Both the position numbers and the translations under genes were made by a program. Below are positions 1 to 11,329 of a stretch of DNA of 64,000 bases, piece after piece; position 1 is the first letter of the stretch, and each line of letters begins with the position of its first letter. This DNA comes from Eucommia ulmoides (lineage: Eukaryota; Streptophyta; Magnoliopsida; Garryales; Eucommiaceae): NCBI GenBank assembly GCA_016647705.1, contig CM028335.1:1302001-1366000 (forward strand), written 5' to 3'. The notes under the pieces are model-generated. The model was not told the DNA's origin. It did not search any database and was given only the letters and a program-made list of their open reading frames with translations.

Positions 1-309
1 ACGGGTGGGTGACAGTGGCCGGAAAATTTCCTGCCAAAGAGTGACCGGAGATGGCCGCCGGCTGCGGCGGCGGACGGTGATCGGCCGGCGAATGAATAAT
101 GACCATGTGTTTTGGGAATGAAATAGGAATAATGAGAAATAATTTTTTTTTTATTTCTCATTGTTTAAGAAAAAAGTGGGCACAATTCTCAAATGAGAAT
201 GAAATGGAAACAGAAATAAAAATTACCAAACTCTATTCCCAAACAGAATTCTCAAAAATCTGAGAATAGGATGAGAATTTCTAGAATGGAAACAGTTACC
301 AAGCGGACC
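1..309. mobile_element. Right part of a PIF/Harbinger-like MITE, cut by the window edge
   Basis: The right terminus (GTTACCAAGCGGACC followed by TAA) and the inner A/T-rich arm match the complete relatives at 31690-32245 and 56599-57179, which begin with the inverted counterpart of this end. The core at 1-110 is GC-rich (gccggc/ggcggc), unlike the arms. Family assignment rests on the GTTTGGTAAC-type inverted terminus and a 3-bp TTA/TAA flank; it is inference. No coding capacity is seen. Confidence 0.6.
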
Positions 310-662
310 TAAACAAACGGGCCAAATCTACCATGTACAATTTCTAATTCCATGAAGGCAGTGTTTGGAAGAGCAAAAGTCAAGATTCAAAAATAGAATT
401 CAAAATTAATCATCCCTAATTTCAATTAAATTTGAATTTTATATAAATTCCGTGCAAACAAACACAACCTAACACATTTTTGCTTTTTCACCTATCTAAT
501 ATATCTACCATATTATGCATATACAGACGTTTTAGTCTGGTTGACAAGGACAAGGAGATATGTCATTTTTCTCGTCAACCAAAATTCCACTTTCTTAAAA
601 AACACTCCACCAAGATGATATGAGAAAATGCGTCCTTTAGCCCGCCCGCCGGGAGATGATTG
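310..662. other. Intergenic, 3' flank of the trihelix gene
   Basis: Unique-looking AT-rich sequence that must contain the 3' untranslated region and polyadenylation site of the minus-strand trihelix gene. I recognise no transposon termini or RNA gene here. Confidence 0.5.
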
Positions 663-1976
663 TTACTGCTTTTGAAGATCAATAACCTCCACCTCCTTCT
701 GCTTCAAAAGAAGCACCATCCTCTCATTTTCAAGCCTCAATCTCTCATTCTCAAGCTTCTCCTTCTCCATCTCCCTCTCCTTCTTCCTGCTGTACATCAT
801 CCACCTGAACCTCTTTTTTTCAAGCTCAAACGCCCGAAAATGGCAGCTCATCCTCTGTTCTTCCAACTGCATCAGCCTCGTCCTCAGCCACTGCCTCTTC
901 TCCCACCAACTCTTGCTTCCGTCTTGAACCAGATTCATCAACTCGGAGCTCAGCTGCTGCATCAATGGCGAACCACCACTCGTTGTTGTTTCTCCTCCTC
1001 GCCTCTGTTTCTTCTTCTTCCTCGACGTTCCATCCTCTGTTTCATCCTCTTCCCCAACACCGCCGTCCACCGCCGTATCATCATCCTCGTCTTCATCGTC
1101 GTATTCATCATCTTCGTCGTCTAATTCCTCTTCCCCACTTCCCCCTTTCGCCGATTTCGCGTCCTCCAATGAGTGAAGGCAGGTTTCTTGATTTGACTGT
1201 CGCTGGGGATGGGCTTCCGGCGAAGGATTAGGGGCGGCGGCGGCGCCGCCGCCGCCGTGGTGATAAGCGCACATTTCCCGGAAAAACAGGTGTTTGGAGT
1301 TGAGCAATTTCTTGACCTCCTCCTTCGTCTTCGCCGGTAAATCCATGGTTTCAAGCAGAGACTGATTTTCCACTACCCGGCACGCCGTCCCTTTCCCCAA
1401 AATGTCGTTCACCCTCTTATACCTCTTGTTCAGATCGTTGAATTTGTCCTCGCACTGCTGCGGCGACACATAAAACCCTCTCTCCAGCATCGCCCGGGAC
1501 ACCGATTTCCATTTCCCCTTCTTCTGCAACGCGCCGCCTGCGGCGGCGGTGGCAACCTTCTTCTTCCCCGCCGGATCGTTCCCGTCCGACCCAGCCTCAT
1601 CCCCAACATAAAAAACCACCATTATAAGCAGTTTAACCATCCCATCAGTCCATTTCATTCTCTGCCAAGGAGATGATGAACACTTTCTCTTGCCGTCGGC
1701 GCCGCAGCTCTCGTCGTCGTCGTCGCTCAGCGTTAAGCCCAGCATCTGGGTTTTGGGTTTTGCGGCCGCATATGGATAGCTCTGTTTGACGGAGCTCTGT
1801 TCAGGGTTGGCAAAAGAAACCATGGAGGGATGGGGGTGTTGCTGTATTTGATTAGGGTTTTGAGGGTTCTGATGAGGAAGATGATGGGGGTGATTGTGTT
1901 GCAGAGACATTTCTAGACCTAGCATGCCGGAACCCAAATTGGAGAACATTCCGCCGGCTATACCATTGGACTCCAT
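663..1976 (-). CDS. Trihelix (GT-type) transcription factor, HRA1/At3g10040-like
   Basis: A single uninterrupted 437-residue reading frame from ATG (1976-1974) to TAA (665-663). The N terminus is rich in H, P, Q and N (about residues 28-50). A trihelix/Myb-SANT DNA-binding domain spans about residues 104-212: it starts SPWQRMKWTDGMVKLL, has an Ala/Lys-rich insertion (about 128-151), then KGKWKSVSRAMLERGF, SPQQCEDKFNDLNKRYKRVN and the fourth amphipathic helix. Next comes the clade-typical KHLFFREMCAYH (228-239). An acidic tract (283-314) is followed by a basic patch KKKKQRR (320-326), a plausible nuclear localisation signal, and a C-terminal Lys/Glu coiled coil (about 356-435). From memory the closest type is Arabidopsis HRA1, which restrains hypoxia responses driven by ERF-VII factors, or its relatives At1g21200/At1g76870; the exact orthologue is uncertain. 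It should act in the nucleus. No break is visible. Confidence 0.9.
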   Translation of the reverse strand: MESNGIAGGMFSNLGSGMLGLEMSLQHNHPHHLPHQNPQNPNQIQQHPHPSMVSFANPEQSSVKQSYPYAAAKPKTQMLGLTLSDDDDESCGADGKRKCSSSPWQRMKWTDGMVKLLIMVVFYVGDEAGSDGNDPAGKKKVATAAAGGALQKKGKWKSVSRAMLERGFYVSPQQCEDKFNDLNKRYKRVNDILGKGTACRVVENQSLLETMDLPAKTKEEVKKLLNSKHLFFREMCAYHHGGGGAAAAPNPSPEAHPQRQSNQETCLHSLEDAKSAKGGSGEEELDDEDDEYDDEDEDDDTAVDGGVGEEDETEDGTSRKKKKQRRGGETTTSGGSPLMQQLSSELMNLVQDGSKSWWEKRQWLRTRLMQLEEQRMSCHFRAFELEKKRFRWMMYSRKKEREMEKEKLENERLRLENERMVLLLKQKEVEVIDLQKQ

Positions 1977-2640
1977 TGATTCAGAAAACTAGCTCAAACT
2001 CAACTCAACCCCACCCATTCAAAAACGCCATTTTTAATGGATTTCAACACTCAATTAAAAAAAAAAAATGATACCCAGATTCCAAAATCACACACAGAGT
2101 AAAACCCAGATCAAAAAATTTGCTAAAAACCAGAAGAAATTAAGCTTTGAATAGTTAAATCCACTGATCAATGAATTTTCTATTTCCCAACTCAATCCAA
2201 TGTATTTTCAACACTCAATTAAAAAACAACGGAATTTTAAATTAAAATGACACCCAGATACTAAAATCACACACAGCAAAACCCAGATCACAAAAAATGC
2301 TGAAAACAACAGGAAATTAAGATTTTGAAAAGTTCAATCACCATTTCTTCTTGAGCCAGGCTCTTCTTTTGCAGCGTTTAGAGAGAGGAGAGAGAGAGGA
2401 TTGAATTAGGTTGTTATGGTGGATTTGACCCAAAGCAAGTGATATAGATGGAAGAAAAGAGGACCATACGTTGTATTTGTGTATATACAGAGGGAGAAGC
2501 GCAGCTGGTTTTGTGCATATGGGGGGAGGAGGATCTGGTTTTGGGCTGACACAGAAAGACTGCCCATGGTTTTGCTTTGCTTTTTTTTCTCTTTAGTTTT
2601 TACCCACAAAGGCCGGCTTTTGGAGGCAGTCCACAGATTG
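1977..2640 (-). promoter_or_regulatory. Promoter and 5' leader region of the trihelix gene
   Basis: Sequence upstream of the minus-strand ATG. On the minus strand it holds a CT-rich leader-like tract (2381-2400, GAGAGAGGAGAG on the plus strand) and a TATATA box candidate at 2482-2487. A roughly 163-bp tandem duplication lies between (2041-2340). The transcription start is not determinable by eye; an unannotated 5' UTR intron is possible. Confidence 0.4.
2041..2340. repeat. Diverged tandem duplication in the trihelix leader/promoter
   Basis: Two copies begin with TTCAACACTCAATTAA (about 2042 and 2205) and share ACCCAGAT, AAATCACACACAG and AAACCCAGATCA in the same order. The period is about 163 bp with several indels. 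It lies 65-365 bp upstream of the start codon. Confidence 0.7.
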
Positions 2641-2719
2641 CTTAAAAACTCATACCTCTATTCTATCCACTGTTCATGAATTTTATGGGCCTATAATTTT
2701 CCCTTATCTATCATGGGAT

Positions 2720-3740
2720 TCCCTATATTTTAGGGTCTAATCCGTGATTAGTTCTTTCTTATTATTAGATTTAGAATTAGTCTTTTAAGTTGTATTTCGC
2801 TTTAGTTTTAATCTCACATTACAGGAATATTACAGGGATTGTAAGAAAAAATTGATGAGTAAATTTAATTTTATAATGAATATTAGTTAATATTAATTAT
2901 AATTTAATAATTGTTATATTTTTACATATAGTTGTGTATCTTTTGTTACATGTACTTATGTAATATTAATTACATGTTACAATTACATATATCTTTGTAA
3001 TATTTGTGATATTTAACAAATACTACACACAAAAATTAGTTTAATATTAGTTACATGTATTTGTGTATATTCAGTTATATGTAACTAATTACATATATTT
3101 TGTGTGATTTTTGTTACATTTAACAAAATTTTACACATAAAGTTGTTACATGTTATAAAATACAGTAATATTTGTAATATGTAACAAAATTTTACACACA
3201 GAGTTGTTACATGTAACCGTGCGTGTGCATGACTTCCACATTTTTTAAATAGGCGGGATTAAAACACAAGTTTTTTCGGCCTCGGGGACTTTTTTAAAAT
3301 TAAGGGTGAAATAAGAGACCTCCTACCGAATGACCCTATTTTATTTTGGTTATTATTTTATCTTTTATTTAAAAAAAAAATCCATACATAATTACAATTT
3401 GTATTTTAGTTCTGCACATTAAATAAATGCGGAAGACCCAATACACGCATTGCACTCTTGTAGTTATATATATTTAACTTGTGTGCAAAAAATTTATTAG
3501 ATGTAACAAATATTACACAAGTACATATAACATAATTACATATAATTTCTAACATGTAATTAATATTACACATGTACATGTAACTAATATTACATAGGTG
3601 CGAGCACATGCATGACTAATACATAAGAAAAATTAATTTAAGGTATTAAATTAAAACTTATGTTTTAAATGTCACTAATAATAGATTACACTTGCTATTT
3701 GGACTAATCACAAATTATTCCTTTTATTTATTTATTTAAT
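2720..3740. repeat. TTACATGTAAC-rich repeat family, copy 1
   Basis: A long AT-rich stretch dense in near-palindromic TTACATGTAAC and TGTAACAAATATTACAC motifs. It has side sequences with ATTTTTTAAATAGGCGGGATTAAAACACAAG and 'aagggtgaaataagagacctcc' (split here by other bases). The same order, inverted, is at about 8820-10130, and a shorter version is at about 60765-61170. It behaves like a dispersed non-autonomous element; termini were not fixed. 3400-3740 is a second partial module in the same family. Confidence 0.5.
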
Positions 3741-5084
3741 ATTTTGCACTTTGTATCTTCCAAGTTTAAGAGAATTCCTACTTTAGCTTCTATTTTTTCA
3801 ATTTAAACACATTAAACTCTAAAGTATTCAAATCGTATCAAGATAATCTTCCTGTCATTTTTATGACAGAATTCAACCACGTGAGTGATTTTGTGTTTGA
3901 CAAATAATTAATTTCTACCATAAAAAATCACAGGATGACTTATTTGACATAATTTGAATACTTGAAAGTTTAATGTGTTCAAATTAATATTACAGGAATC
4001 AAAGTAAAATTTATCTAAAATTTCAGGAGTGCAAAATGAAAAAACCTCTAATTTCTTTCATGAATGTTTCAGCCATTCATATTTCATCATAGTAATGGCA
4101 ATAAATAAATGAGACTGAATGCAGATCTCTAACTCAAACGATTTTGATTGTATCGAATTCAATTAGACTAATCAGTAATTTGATTAAGAATTTTGGATCA
4201 TATGAACTTGGTTCAAGATCAGTGAACCACATGAGGCGTTGCATATGGTATGAAAAATGATCGAGACTTATTATTATGTCTGTACATAACCTGTGATTGG
4301 GACTACCCACGAACCATTAATTTGTGGAACAGGGGGAGAATGTGAAATTTGTATCACACACGAACGTTAACGTATAGTGACTGCGGAACTCGAGTCTAAA
4401 CTCTAAAGGTTTTTGGGCTTTGAACTTCTGATCCATACGACTTTTGCTAGGCTAGATGTCTGTGGTCAAAACTTGAATTCTTGATCAAATAGGATTTTGA
4501 TTGTATCGAATTTAATTGGTCTAATATTAATAGATCAGTGGACCATAAGGAATGTTACATATGTTATCAGATTTGACGCAGACCTATTACCATGAGTGTA
4601 GAGGGGTTGCGATAAGGGCCAGTCATGACTCACGAGCTATTAATTCGTGAATTTGATAGCTGACTCTAGGGAGAGTGTTAGGACGCATTGGGAGGAGATT
4701 GCCATTACCCATATGCCGCATCCATGAGCGGCCTTGAAAAATCAGAGACCTTACGAGAAATTTGAAAACAAGACCTCTCAATGTTGAATTAAAACCAATA
4801 TTATTTTTAATTTTTAATTTAACATAGATATTAATAAAAAAATATATTTTCAAATATAGAATTTTTAATGTTTTATCCGAAAGATAATTTAAAAAATTAT
4901 CACCAATTTATTTTAGTTATTTTATTAACTTTCGTTAAATCTAGTATAATTTTAAGTTGTCTATATAATGAACGTTAATTATAATAAAGATTGTATTGCA
5001 TTTTTCTCTTATTGGCATGTAATTTAAGAAATTTTGGATTATGGTACGTTTTCGATTATTAGTTATTTTACTACTAATGCTAAT
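3741..5084. other. Intergenic DNA with a decayed direct repeat
   Basis: AT-rich non-coding sequence. Two diverged modules, about 4130-4400 and 4480-4700, share GATTTTGATTGTATCGAATT, a 'gatcagtg(g/a)acca' block and 'acgagctattaattcgtg'-like sequence, so this is an old duplicated repeat, possibly LTR remnants. No gene or RNA is recognised. Confidence 0.4.
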
Positions 5085-5264
5085 AGCAGTTACGATTTAA
5101 CTTTTCACATTATCAGTAATATGGAGGTCACGGGTTCGAATCGTGGAAACAGTCTTTTGTAAAAAAAAATGCAAGGTAAGATTGCTTATAATAGACCTAA
5201 GTGGCCTGACCCTTTCTTGGATCCCGTGCATAACGGAAGTTTTGTAGTACCAAACTGCCCTTTA
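5085..5264 (+). mobile_element. Au-type SINE, copy 1
   Basis: It contains a tRNA-like B box (GGTTCGAATC near 5133-5142) preceded by GAGGTCAC. It then has the Au SINE body order: GGAAACAG, CTTTTGTA, AGGTAAGATTGC, AATAGACC, GTGGCCTGACCC, GATCCCGTGCATAACGGAAG and a CTGCCC end followed by a T-rich tail. The Au family is known from many angiosperms. The left boundary is approximate and the A box is degenerate. Confidence 0.8.
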
Positions 5265-5442
5265 ATGTTCACTTCATATATATATCGCTACTGCTTCTCA
5301 TAGAACACCATTTTTTGAAAACCAATTTTTATTTTTTGCCAAATAGGTCGCTAAGTAGTTGACTAATTCATTGTGTTTTGACAATGGTAGTTGACGTTTC
5401 TTGGATTTGACTTTTGTTAAATAGAGTCTATATAGCTTGTTC

Positions 5443-5933
5443 CGTGTTTGTAGGGGTGGTCATGAGCCGGGTCAGGCTTAAACTAGGGTATTACAAAAAA
5501 TTGCTAGGCCTGAGCCTTATGGTCGGGCCTTAATTCCATGTCCAAGCCCGACCCTATAAAAAAAATCTAAACCCAAAGCTCAACCCTATACAAAAAAGCT
5601 TAAGCTCGAGAAAATTAAGCCCAAAGCCCTGAAAAAACCTAAAACTAAAGCTCTAGAAAAAATCTAAGGCCAAGCCCTATGGTTGAATGTGTGTGTGTAA
5701 TATAATGTGTACGTGTGTGCGTATATATATATATATAAATTTTAATTATTCTTCGGGCCGAGTCCAAAATATTTTGGCCTTACCCAAATTCGGCCCTAAA
5801 ATTGATCGGGCCCTAACACCTAGGCCCAAGCCCTGCCCATGGGCTTAAAGCCAAAGCCCAATCCCTAAAAAAATAGGGTCATGCCATTCGGGCTGGGCGG
5901 ACCCTGGGGCCCATGACCACCCCTACGTGTTTG
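5443..5933. mobile_element. hAT-type MITE with 8-bp target-site duplication
   Basis: The element 5451-5925 begins TAGGGGTGGTCATGAGCC and ends with the inverted GGCCCATGACCACCCCTA. It is flanked by identical 8-bp CGTGTTTG at 5443-5450 and 5926-5933. The 8-bp duplication and TAGGGGTG terminus are typical of hAT elements. The interior is full of CCAAGCCC/GGGCTT-like blocks, has no reading frame and carries a short TA microsatellite near 5725. Confidence 0.9.
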
Positions 5934-6088
5934 GCCCCTAATAAATAATTTTATTTATTTTTATTTTTTCATAATTCCAAATTTTGCAACTCACTTTTCG
6001 TCCAACCATTAAGTACGATAATTTTTCACAAAATCCAATAATTATGTCAAAAATTCAAAGGCACTGCACTACATAAAAGTTATTGTAA

Positions 6089-6337
6089 TTTTTTATAGGG
6101 TTAATTAAACTTTACCCCCTGTAGTTTAACCGATTTACACTTACCCTCATGTGGTTTGAAAATCGCCACTTACCCCCCCTGTGGTTAGATTTTCAAACCA
6201 CTTACCCCCTGATATAGGGGATAAGTGCAATAAATATCTGACCACAGGAGGATAAATGATGATTTCTAAATCACAGGAGGTAAAATGTAAATTGGCCAAA
6301 TTACAGAGGGGTAAAGTGCTATTAACCCTTTTTTATA
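6089..6337. mobile_element. Foldback MITE with 9-bp target-site duplication (MULE-like)
   Basis: The element 6098-6328 is bounded by 9-bp TTTTTTATA direct repeats (6089-6097 and 6329-6337). The two arms form a long imperfect inverted repeat starting GGGTTAAT, with CTTTACCCC in both arms. The 9-bp duplication suggests Mutator-like mobilisation. A half-element of similar style is at about 10385-10475. Confidence 0.85.
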
Positions 6338-8067
6338 TGGAATAAGTATAGTAACTTTTATGTAGTACATTAATTTTTGCACTTTTGAAAAAATATTGCA
6401 ATGCGTGGATTACATGAGCAAAAAAAATTAAATTTGTGGATTGTTAAAAAAAAATCCTTTTTTTTGGAGAAGGTTTGGTGAACAATTCACAAAAATTAAA
6501 ATTTAGTTCATTCAGTTCACGCGCTACAGTATTTTTTTCAAAAGTCAAAATTACTGCAATACATAAAAGTTACTGTGATTTTTTCATGTGAAAAATTACA
6601 ATATCTTTAATGATGCACGGTAACTTTTGAGCTTTAGACTTCTTAAAAAATTACTATAACGAATAAATTACATAGGCTAAAATTTTAATTGTGTACTGAT
6701 CATTAAAGTGACATTTGATTAGTGTTTCTGTTTCTACTTCTAATAAACTGGAATATGATGAGATGTGAATTATGTTTCCATTCTAGAGTATTCCGTAAAT
6801 AGAAATGTAACAACTCGGTTTCTCAGGGTCACCATTCGGTTTCTCTATTTCTACGGAGAAATATTGGTGAAAGACAAATCACTTCAATACCACGCTTCCG
6901 CTGCGCCACTATAATAAATAACAATAAACGTGGCATCAACTTGCTATTACCCAACCGATAATAAATATAAACTAACTGTCAACTTATACAAATATTAAAA
7001 TTTACTAATTTAAAATTCAACTATACCTATCCAATTTTCCTGTAATACTACAAAAGTTCGAATCCTTGATTATCAACGACAACCTTGACAACCTACTTCC
7101 TCACTTTATCTAATGCCAATAGTGGACTCGTCTCTAGTTGGAGTACCTGAGACAAAATATTTTATCGGTGTACTGTTTTCATAATATAAAAATAATTTAT
7201 AGATCAAATATATTTGTCAGAATCTATTTTCCAAAACAGAATATAATTACAGTGATATATTCCAAAACAGAATATAATCACACTTAACAGTATCAAAATT
7301 CACAGATATCATCAAGTTAGAGCGACTTAATATAAATCAATCAATCAAATCATTTTTTATATAATAAAATACAACAAAATACTTCTCTTCTAACCATAGG
7401 ATCGTTTTACCTCACGATTTGAGAGTTATAACGATACTGTAACTTATACAACTGTATAATCTAAGGTTGCCATCAGTACCAGTGTCATTCAATATCTTCA
7501 ATGATAGGAATCAACAAGCGGTATAGACTACCATATCATGATGATAATCATCATCGTCAACAACAATAACAATCACCACCACCACCTGCAGGACTTACTC
7601 TTTTGTCAGATTACAACACAACGTTCTATATGACATACCCTCCTGTTAGGATCAACAACATCCTGCAGGACATGCTTTCTTGTCAGGATCACATTATGGC
7701 ATATAAGTATAATAATCAAAATCCATTTTTCACATTTAACCATTTACTTGATCCATTTAACATTATAAAATAATCAATTTTAATAAACCTTTTCTTTTTA
7801 CATTTTAATACGAAAATATAATTGAACAATTTACATAGAAAACAGTACATTGACATTGATATTTGCATTGTTTACTACACTACCGTCGTAATATCGACGT
7901 ACACATCGTCACTTGTGAACCTCGATATTTGCATTGCTTACTACGCTACCGTCGTAATATCGACGTAGGCGTCGTTGCTTGTGAACTTGAGATATGGCAA
8001 GCCCAAGGAATGAGAGAGAACAAAAGTGAATGAAAAAAACCGAGGCGGTTTAACTTCTCCATTTACC

Positions 8068-8103
<36 letters not shown>

Positions 8104-8819
8104 AATCGTAGCCACCCAAAATCATTCAATAGTCAATCTGTATATGGCTGGAAAGGACACATATGTCCTTGTCATAGATTTTATATATATATATATTAAA
8201 TATTTATACCAACTACAATATTAATTATATTTCAAAATTATTAAAATTATATTTTAAATAATACAATAATCTCAAAACGTTTAAAAGTCAAAAATAAAAT
8301 TAATATTTAACCCTAAAAATTATTTAAAACTAAATTTTAAATATCCAAGTAACCTGCAAAAATTTTAATACTAAATTATTAAATATCATAATTACCCCTA
8401 AAATTTTAAAGTAAAATTTAAAATAACACACAAAGCCCCAAATATTTTTAAGTGTTATGAAATGCACTTAAAAATATGTACATGCAAAATTAGGGCTTAC
8501 AAGAAACATCTTTGGTAACGATTATTGTCCTAAAATTGTTTCTTTTAATATATGAGATTAGAACCAAGAAACACGTTTGTTTACAATACTTTTTTGGTGG
8601 CCAGCAGGGTGGGGTGATGGTGGCCGACAGGATGATAGTGAGAATAGTTTTGTAGTAAATACGAATCAAAAATTTTTTGTTTCTCATATTCTTAAGAAAT
8701 TTATGAAATAGTCCCAAATTATTCTCAATTTTTGGAACAAAAACATATTTACTAAATATATTTTTATATATTAATCTCAAAATTTTAAGAATACAAAGAG
8801 GAATCAGATAATAGAAACA
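6338..8819. other. Intergenic AT-rich DNA, no gene seen
   Basis: No convincing coding or RNA gene. Visible items are a diverged tandem duplication of about 70 bp at 7850-7990 (two units containing CTACCGTCGTAATATCGACG), a trinucleotide-like stretch near 7540-7590, a 27-T run at 8071-8097 and a TA tract near 8184-8196. Confidence 0.4.
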
Positions 8820-10130
8820 ATGGTCATTTGGGGGGAGGTCCCTTATTTCATCCTTAATTTTAAAAATGTCCTAGAGGCGGAAGAAACTTGTGTTTTAGTC
8901 TCATCTATTTAAAAAATGCGGAAGCCCTGCACATACGCCTACATATGCTTGGTTACATGTAACAACTTCATGTGTAAAATTTTGTTAAATGTAACAAAAA
9001 TCACACAAAATACATGTAACTAAATGTACACAAATACATATAACTAATATTAAACTAATTTCTGTGTATAATATTTGTTAAATGTTACAAATATTACATA
9101 TATATGTAATTGTAACATGTAACTAATATTATATAAGTGTTGATGTCAAAAAGTGATGACGGGTCAACAATATGGTCCGGAAGGATATCGGGGCCACAAG
9201 ACTGCTGATATTGTAATTAACTGGGTGAATTTAGGGGTGATGACGACCTCCGAGCTAAACTCCACTCTTTCACTCCGAGCACCTACACAAAGACCCACCG
9301 GAGTTGTGCTCGGTAAAGTCCCTCTGGCGTGAGAGTAAGTATGTGGGAGAGAAGGGCTAAAAGTATTATGATTTCAGTAGTGAATACGTACGTTTGGGTA
9401 GCAGGTGCCCTGGTGTATTTATAGGCGCCAATGCTCAACTAGTGCCACGAAATTAGGGAGCTGAGCTCGGGTTAATTAACCTAATCTGCTGAGCAGCCAA
9501 TGAGCAGACATATTAGTTCTCTAATCGTCTGAGCTGGGCTTTTGAGCCCATATGTAGAGGCCCACGGGCTGGAATCTCATGACAGCCCGGTGGGGTCTTG
9601 AGTGTGGAGATGGTGAGTAGAGGGTGTCTAAGTTCGTTAGTTCGAATCGTAGTTTATCAACCCGGATTTCTTCACCGAGAAGATCCTCAGCCCGGCCCAG
9701 GGGGCGTCCCAACTCAACACTTGAGGGGATTTCAGCTCCCAGCTCGGCATTGAGAGGATTTCTGCTCTTAGTTCGATATTAGGAGAATTTCAGCTCTCAG
9801 GTCGGCCGTTTTCTCATATTTGGGCGGGAATCAACCACATGGTACACCTGACGAAATTCCCCTATATCAATAAGTACATATATAAAAAAATACACATATA
9901 TATATAAAAATATAACAATCATTAAATTGTAACTATATTCATTACATATAACTAATATTCACTATAAACCAAATTTACTCATCAAGTTCTCCCTACAATC
10001 CCTATAATACGAGAGTAAAACTCGAGTGAAATCCAATTTAAGAGATTAAATCAAAACTTATATCTTAGACGATTTTTTTTTAAAATTAGATCTATTTTTT
10101 AGGACTTCCAGTCGATTAATCCCAGAAACA
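8820..10130. repeat. TTACATGTAAC-rich repeat family, copy 2, split by an LTR
   Basis: Inverted relative of the repeat at 2720-3740. It runs from 'ccttatttcatccttaatttt' (8840s, split), through AAAAAATGCGGAAG and TTACATGTAAC motifs, to TCTCCCTACAATCC and the GATTAATCCC end near 10110. It is interrupted by the LTR-like insertion at 9139-9870. Confidence 0.5.
9139..9870 (-). mobile_element. Probable solo LTR, minus orientation
   Basis: A 732-bp GC-richer block lies between TAAGT direct repeats (9134-9138 and 9871-9875), inside an AT-rich repeat. Ends are GTTGATGTC and TATATCAA, so inner TGAT..ATCA boundaries are equally possible. On the minus strand there is a TATAAATA box candidate at about 9416-9423 and no internal retroelement domain. 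Superfamily not assigned. Confidence 0.55.
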
Positions 10131-11329
10131 ACAACAAAGGGAGCCCTAAAAACACCTTTTTCTTTTATTCACATTGATTTGCATTAAATGGCGTTAGCGT
10201 TCTACGGAATCACTTTTATCATGCGCGCGGTGGAGCCAGGCAAGGAAAAACGTGATTTTCGTTTTCCTCCCATTAAATGGCGGTGGATTGGAAAATCGCT
10301 TCCCGGAGGGGGGGGACCTTATTATGCATGGGGGTAGTAGACTAGCGTTAGTAGTAGGCCGTCTTCATAGTTCGGCGCAAAAAGGGTTAATTGCCTTTTA
10401 CCCCCCCATAGATTTGATTTTATTTCATTTTGACCCCTATACTTTAAAACTCCTACACTTTATTCCGTTTACTTATAAAATAAATTAGAAAAATATTTTT
10501 TTCTTTTATTTTTGAATTAGAATATGTTAAACAAAAATGGTGAAATTACGAGAAAGAAACAAAAAAATTTCATCCGAAACTCAAAATCGTAAAATTTTCA
10601 GACTACATAGTACATTGAAAAATCTCGATTTCGCAATTTTTTGAGCCACTCAAAATCGTGAAATTTTAAAAGACTAACACTCATAAAACTCATTTATTTC
10701 AATACATCAAATAAATCATAAAAAAATAACTAGATATGAGTTAGAATAACTTAAATCTGATAAAGAGAGAACCAGAGAGAAAATGTTAAATTTTTTCTTT
10801 TATTACCACAAAATATTGAATTTAAATTAAAAAATAAAAGATAATTATATTGAATAAATTGTGAATTTCTTTCTTAAATAGCGGCGGAGCTCCGTGCGTT
10901 AGGCCGAGGGAGGACTCCAATCCCCTCTCCCTCAACTTTTGAAATTTTTAATTTTTATCGTTATAAAATTCAATTAAAATCCTTAAAATTTTATATAATC
11001 CCCGATTTTCTAGATACGCTATTGTTCTTAAATCTATAGTAGAACGGGATGATGTGTAGGTTTTTAAAGTAGACGGGTTAAAATAAAACGGCACGGGAGT
11101 TAAAAGGCAATAATTAAACCAAAAAGATGAATAAAATAAAATAAAAATAAAAGGTTGTCCTTTGGCGCTGGCTTTGTATATAACTAGGAACTCTACTACT
11201 TTTGGAAGGCTTAATGAAAGGGAAATGACTTGAGATTTCGTTTTCACTTTTCCCATTCACCGTACAATTTTTTTTCTTCTTGAACCAAGTGCTTAAGTGA
11301 TACCACGTTGATCCATAGGTTCAATAGAG
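10131..11329. other. Intergenic DNA, no gene seen
   Basis: Contains a small GC-richer patch (10190-10390) and one arm of a GGGTTAATTG..TTTTACCCCCC foldback element (10385-10475). The rest is AT-rich sequence. No recognisable gene. Confidence 0.4.

Noticed and set aside
660-1124. Open frame of 154 codons on the plus strand
   Set aside because: It is the antisense shadow of the acidic and coiled-coil parts of the trihelix gene, giving Leu/His/Pro-rich nonsense.
5130-5145. tRNA gene from the GGTTCGAATC box
   Set aside because: Body and tail are those of an Au SINE; no cloverleaf can be drawn. Same for 12640, 17315 and 54344.
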